Positions 29,135 through 29,330 of a stretch of 29,330 bases of DNA are shown one piece after another (positions within the stretch are counted from its first letter, which is position 1; every line of letters starts with the position of its first letter). The position numbers and the translations under genes are program-made. The notes under the pieces are model-generated. The model saw only the letters and a list, made by a program, of their open reading frames with translations, did no database searches and was not told the DNA's origin. The DNA is from DATLYH01 sp035575035 (lineage in GTDB: Bacteria > Planctomycetota > Planctomycetia > Gemmatales > Gemmataceae): positions 1 through 29,330 of the forward strand of contig DATLYH010000255.1 in the NCBI GenBank assembly GCA_035575035.1. The letters are read 5' to 3'.

Positions 29135-29330
29135 CCGCTGGCTGAAGGCTCCTAACTTCACCCCGCAGCGGTCGGCCTGCCCGGGCCTACCTAGGAGCAC
29201 GGCCTCCAAGCCGTCGAGCGCTGGCTGCAGGAGGCATACCCGCCCATCGAGGCGGAGGCCAAAGCCGAAGGGGCCGTGATCCACTGGCGGGATGAGGCGG
29301 GGGTGCACAGCGACGCTCCCTCCGGGCGAG
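29135..29330 (+). pseudogene. IS630-family transposase remnant, cut by window edge
   Basis: From 29204 to the end one frame reads LQAVERWLQEAYPPIEAEAK and then AEGAVIHWRDEAGVHSD. That is the IS630 transposase pattern EAVERWLxEEYPxIxARAKAEGAEIHWxDETGVRSD, including the first catalytic Asp region. Just upstream, GRWLKAPNFTPQRS (in a different frame, around 29131-29172) matches the preceding GRWLKRWGFTPQRP motif, followed by scrambled sequence and a TAG at 29192-29194. The gene is therefore frameshifted. Whether the part beyond the window is intact is unknown. Confidence 0.7.

Overview
The window looks like chromosomal DNA of a GC-rich planctomycete, most likely a Gemmataceae relative. The evidence is a DUF1559 prepilin-like protein with its H-X9-DG motif, a TIGR03000-type secreted protein, a planctomycete-style ECF sigma factor, and several families of dispersed hairpin repeats typical of these genomes. 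No RNA genes or CRISPR array were found.

Bases 1-13740 read as a stress and envelope-maintenance region. A 5'-truncated sensor kinase is followed by a multi-pass membrane protein, a DUF2383 ferritin-like protein, a KGG-repeat protein, a small lipoprotein, a DUF892 (YciF-like) ferritin-like protein, a Tyr/Gly-rich TIGR03000 protein, a sigma-54-dependent NtrC-type response regulator, an MgtC family protein, a three-gene YqjD/YqjE-like membrane operon, a DUF1328 + GlsB/YeaQ pair, and two uncharacterised genes. The main observation is that at least eight correctly oriented -24/-12 (sigma-54) promoter-like sites lie 40-200 bases upstream of these genes. They range from a perfect match to the consensus to moderate matches. 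With the GAFTGA-containing activator encoded in the middle, this suggests a compact local RpoN regulon that has not, to my knowledge, been described.

Bases 13741-19779 hold housekeeping-like or lineage-specific genes: an NTF2/DUF4440-like secreted protein, a DUF1559 protein with a possible lipoprotein partner, an M19 membrane dipeptidase, and an ECF sigma factor whose stop overlaps the start of an ADP-ribosylglycohydrolase.

Bases 19780-29330 look like a transferred and decayed region. An internally deleted tyrosine-recombinase (integron-integrase-like) remnant lies on the left. A complete tripartite RND efflux system (membrane fusion protein, AcrB-like pump, TolC/NodT-like outer membrane factor), with visibly lower GC and different codon use, is in the middle. 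An IS5-family transposase remnant with a nonsense codon, an unrecognised 278-residue protein, and a decayed IS630-family transposase running off the window end lie on the right.

Compositional statements are by eye. Family calls come from motif recognition, not database searches.
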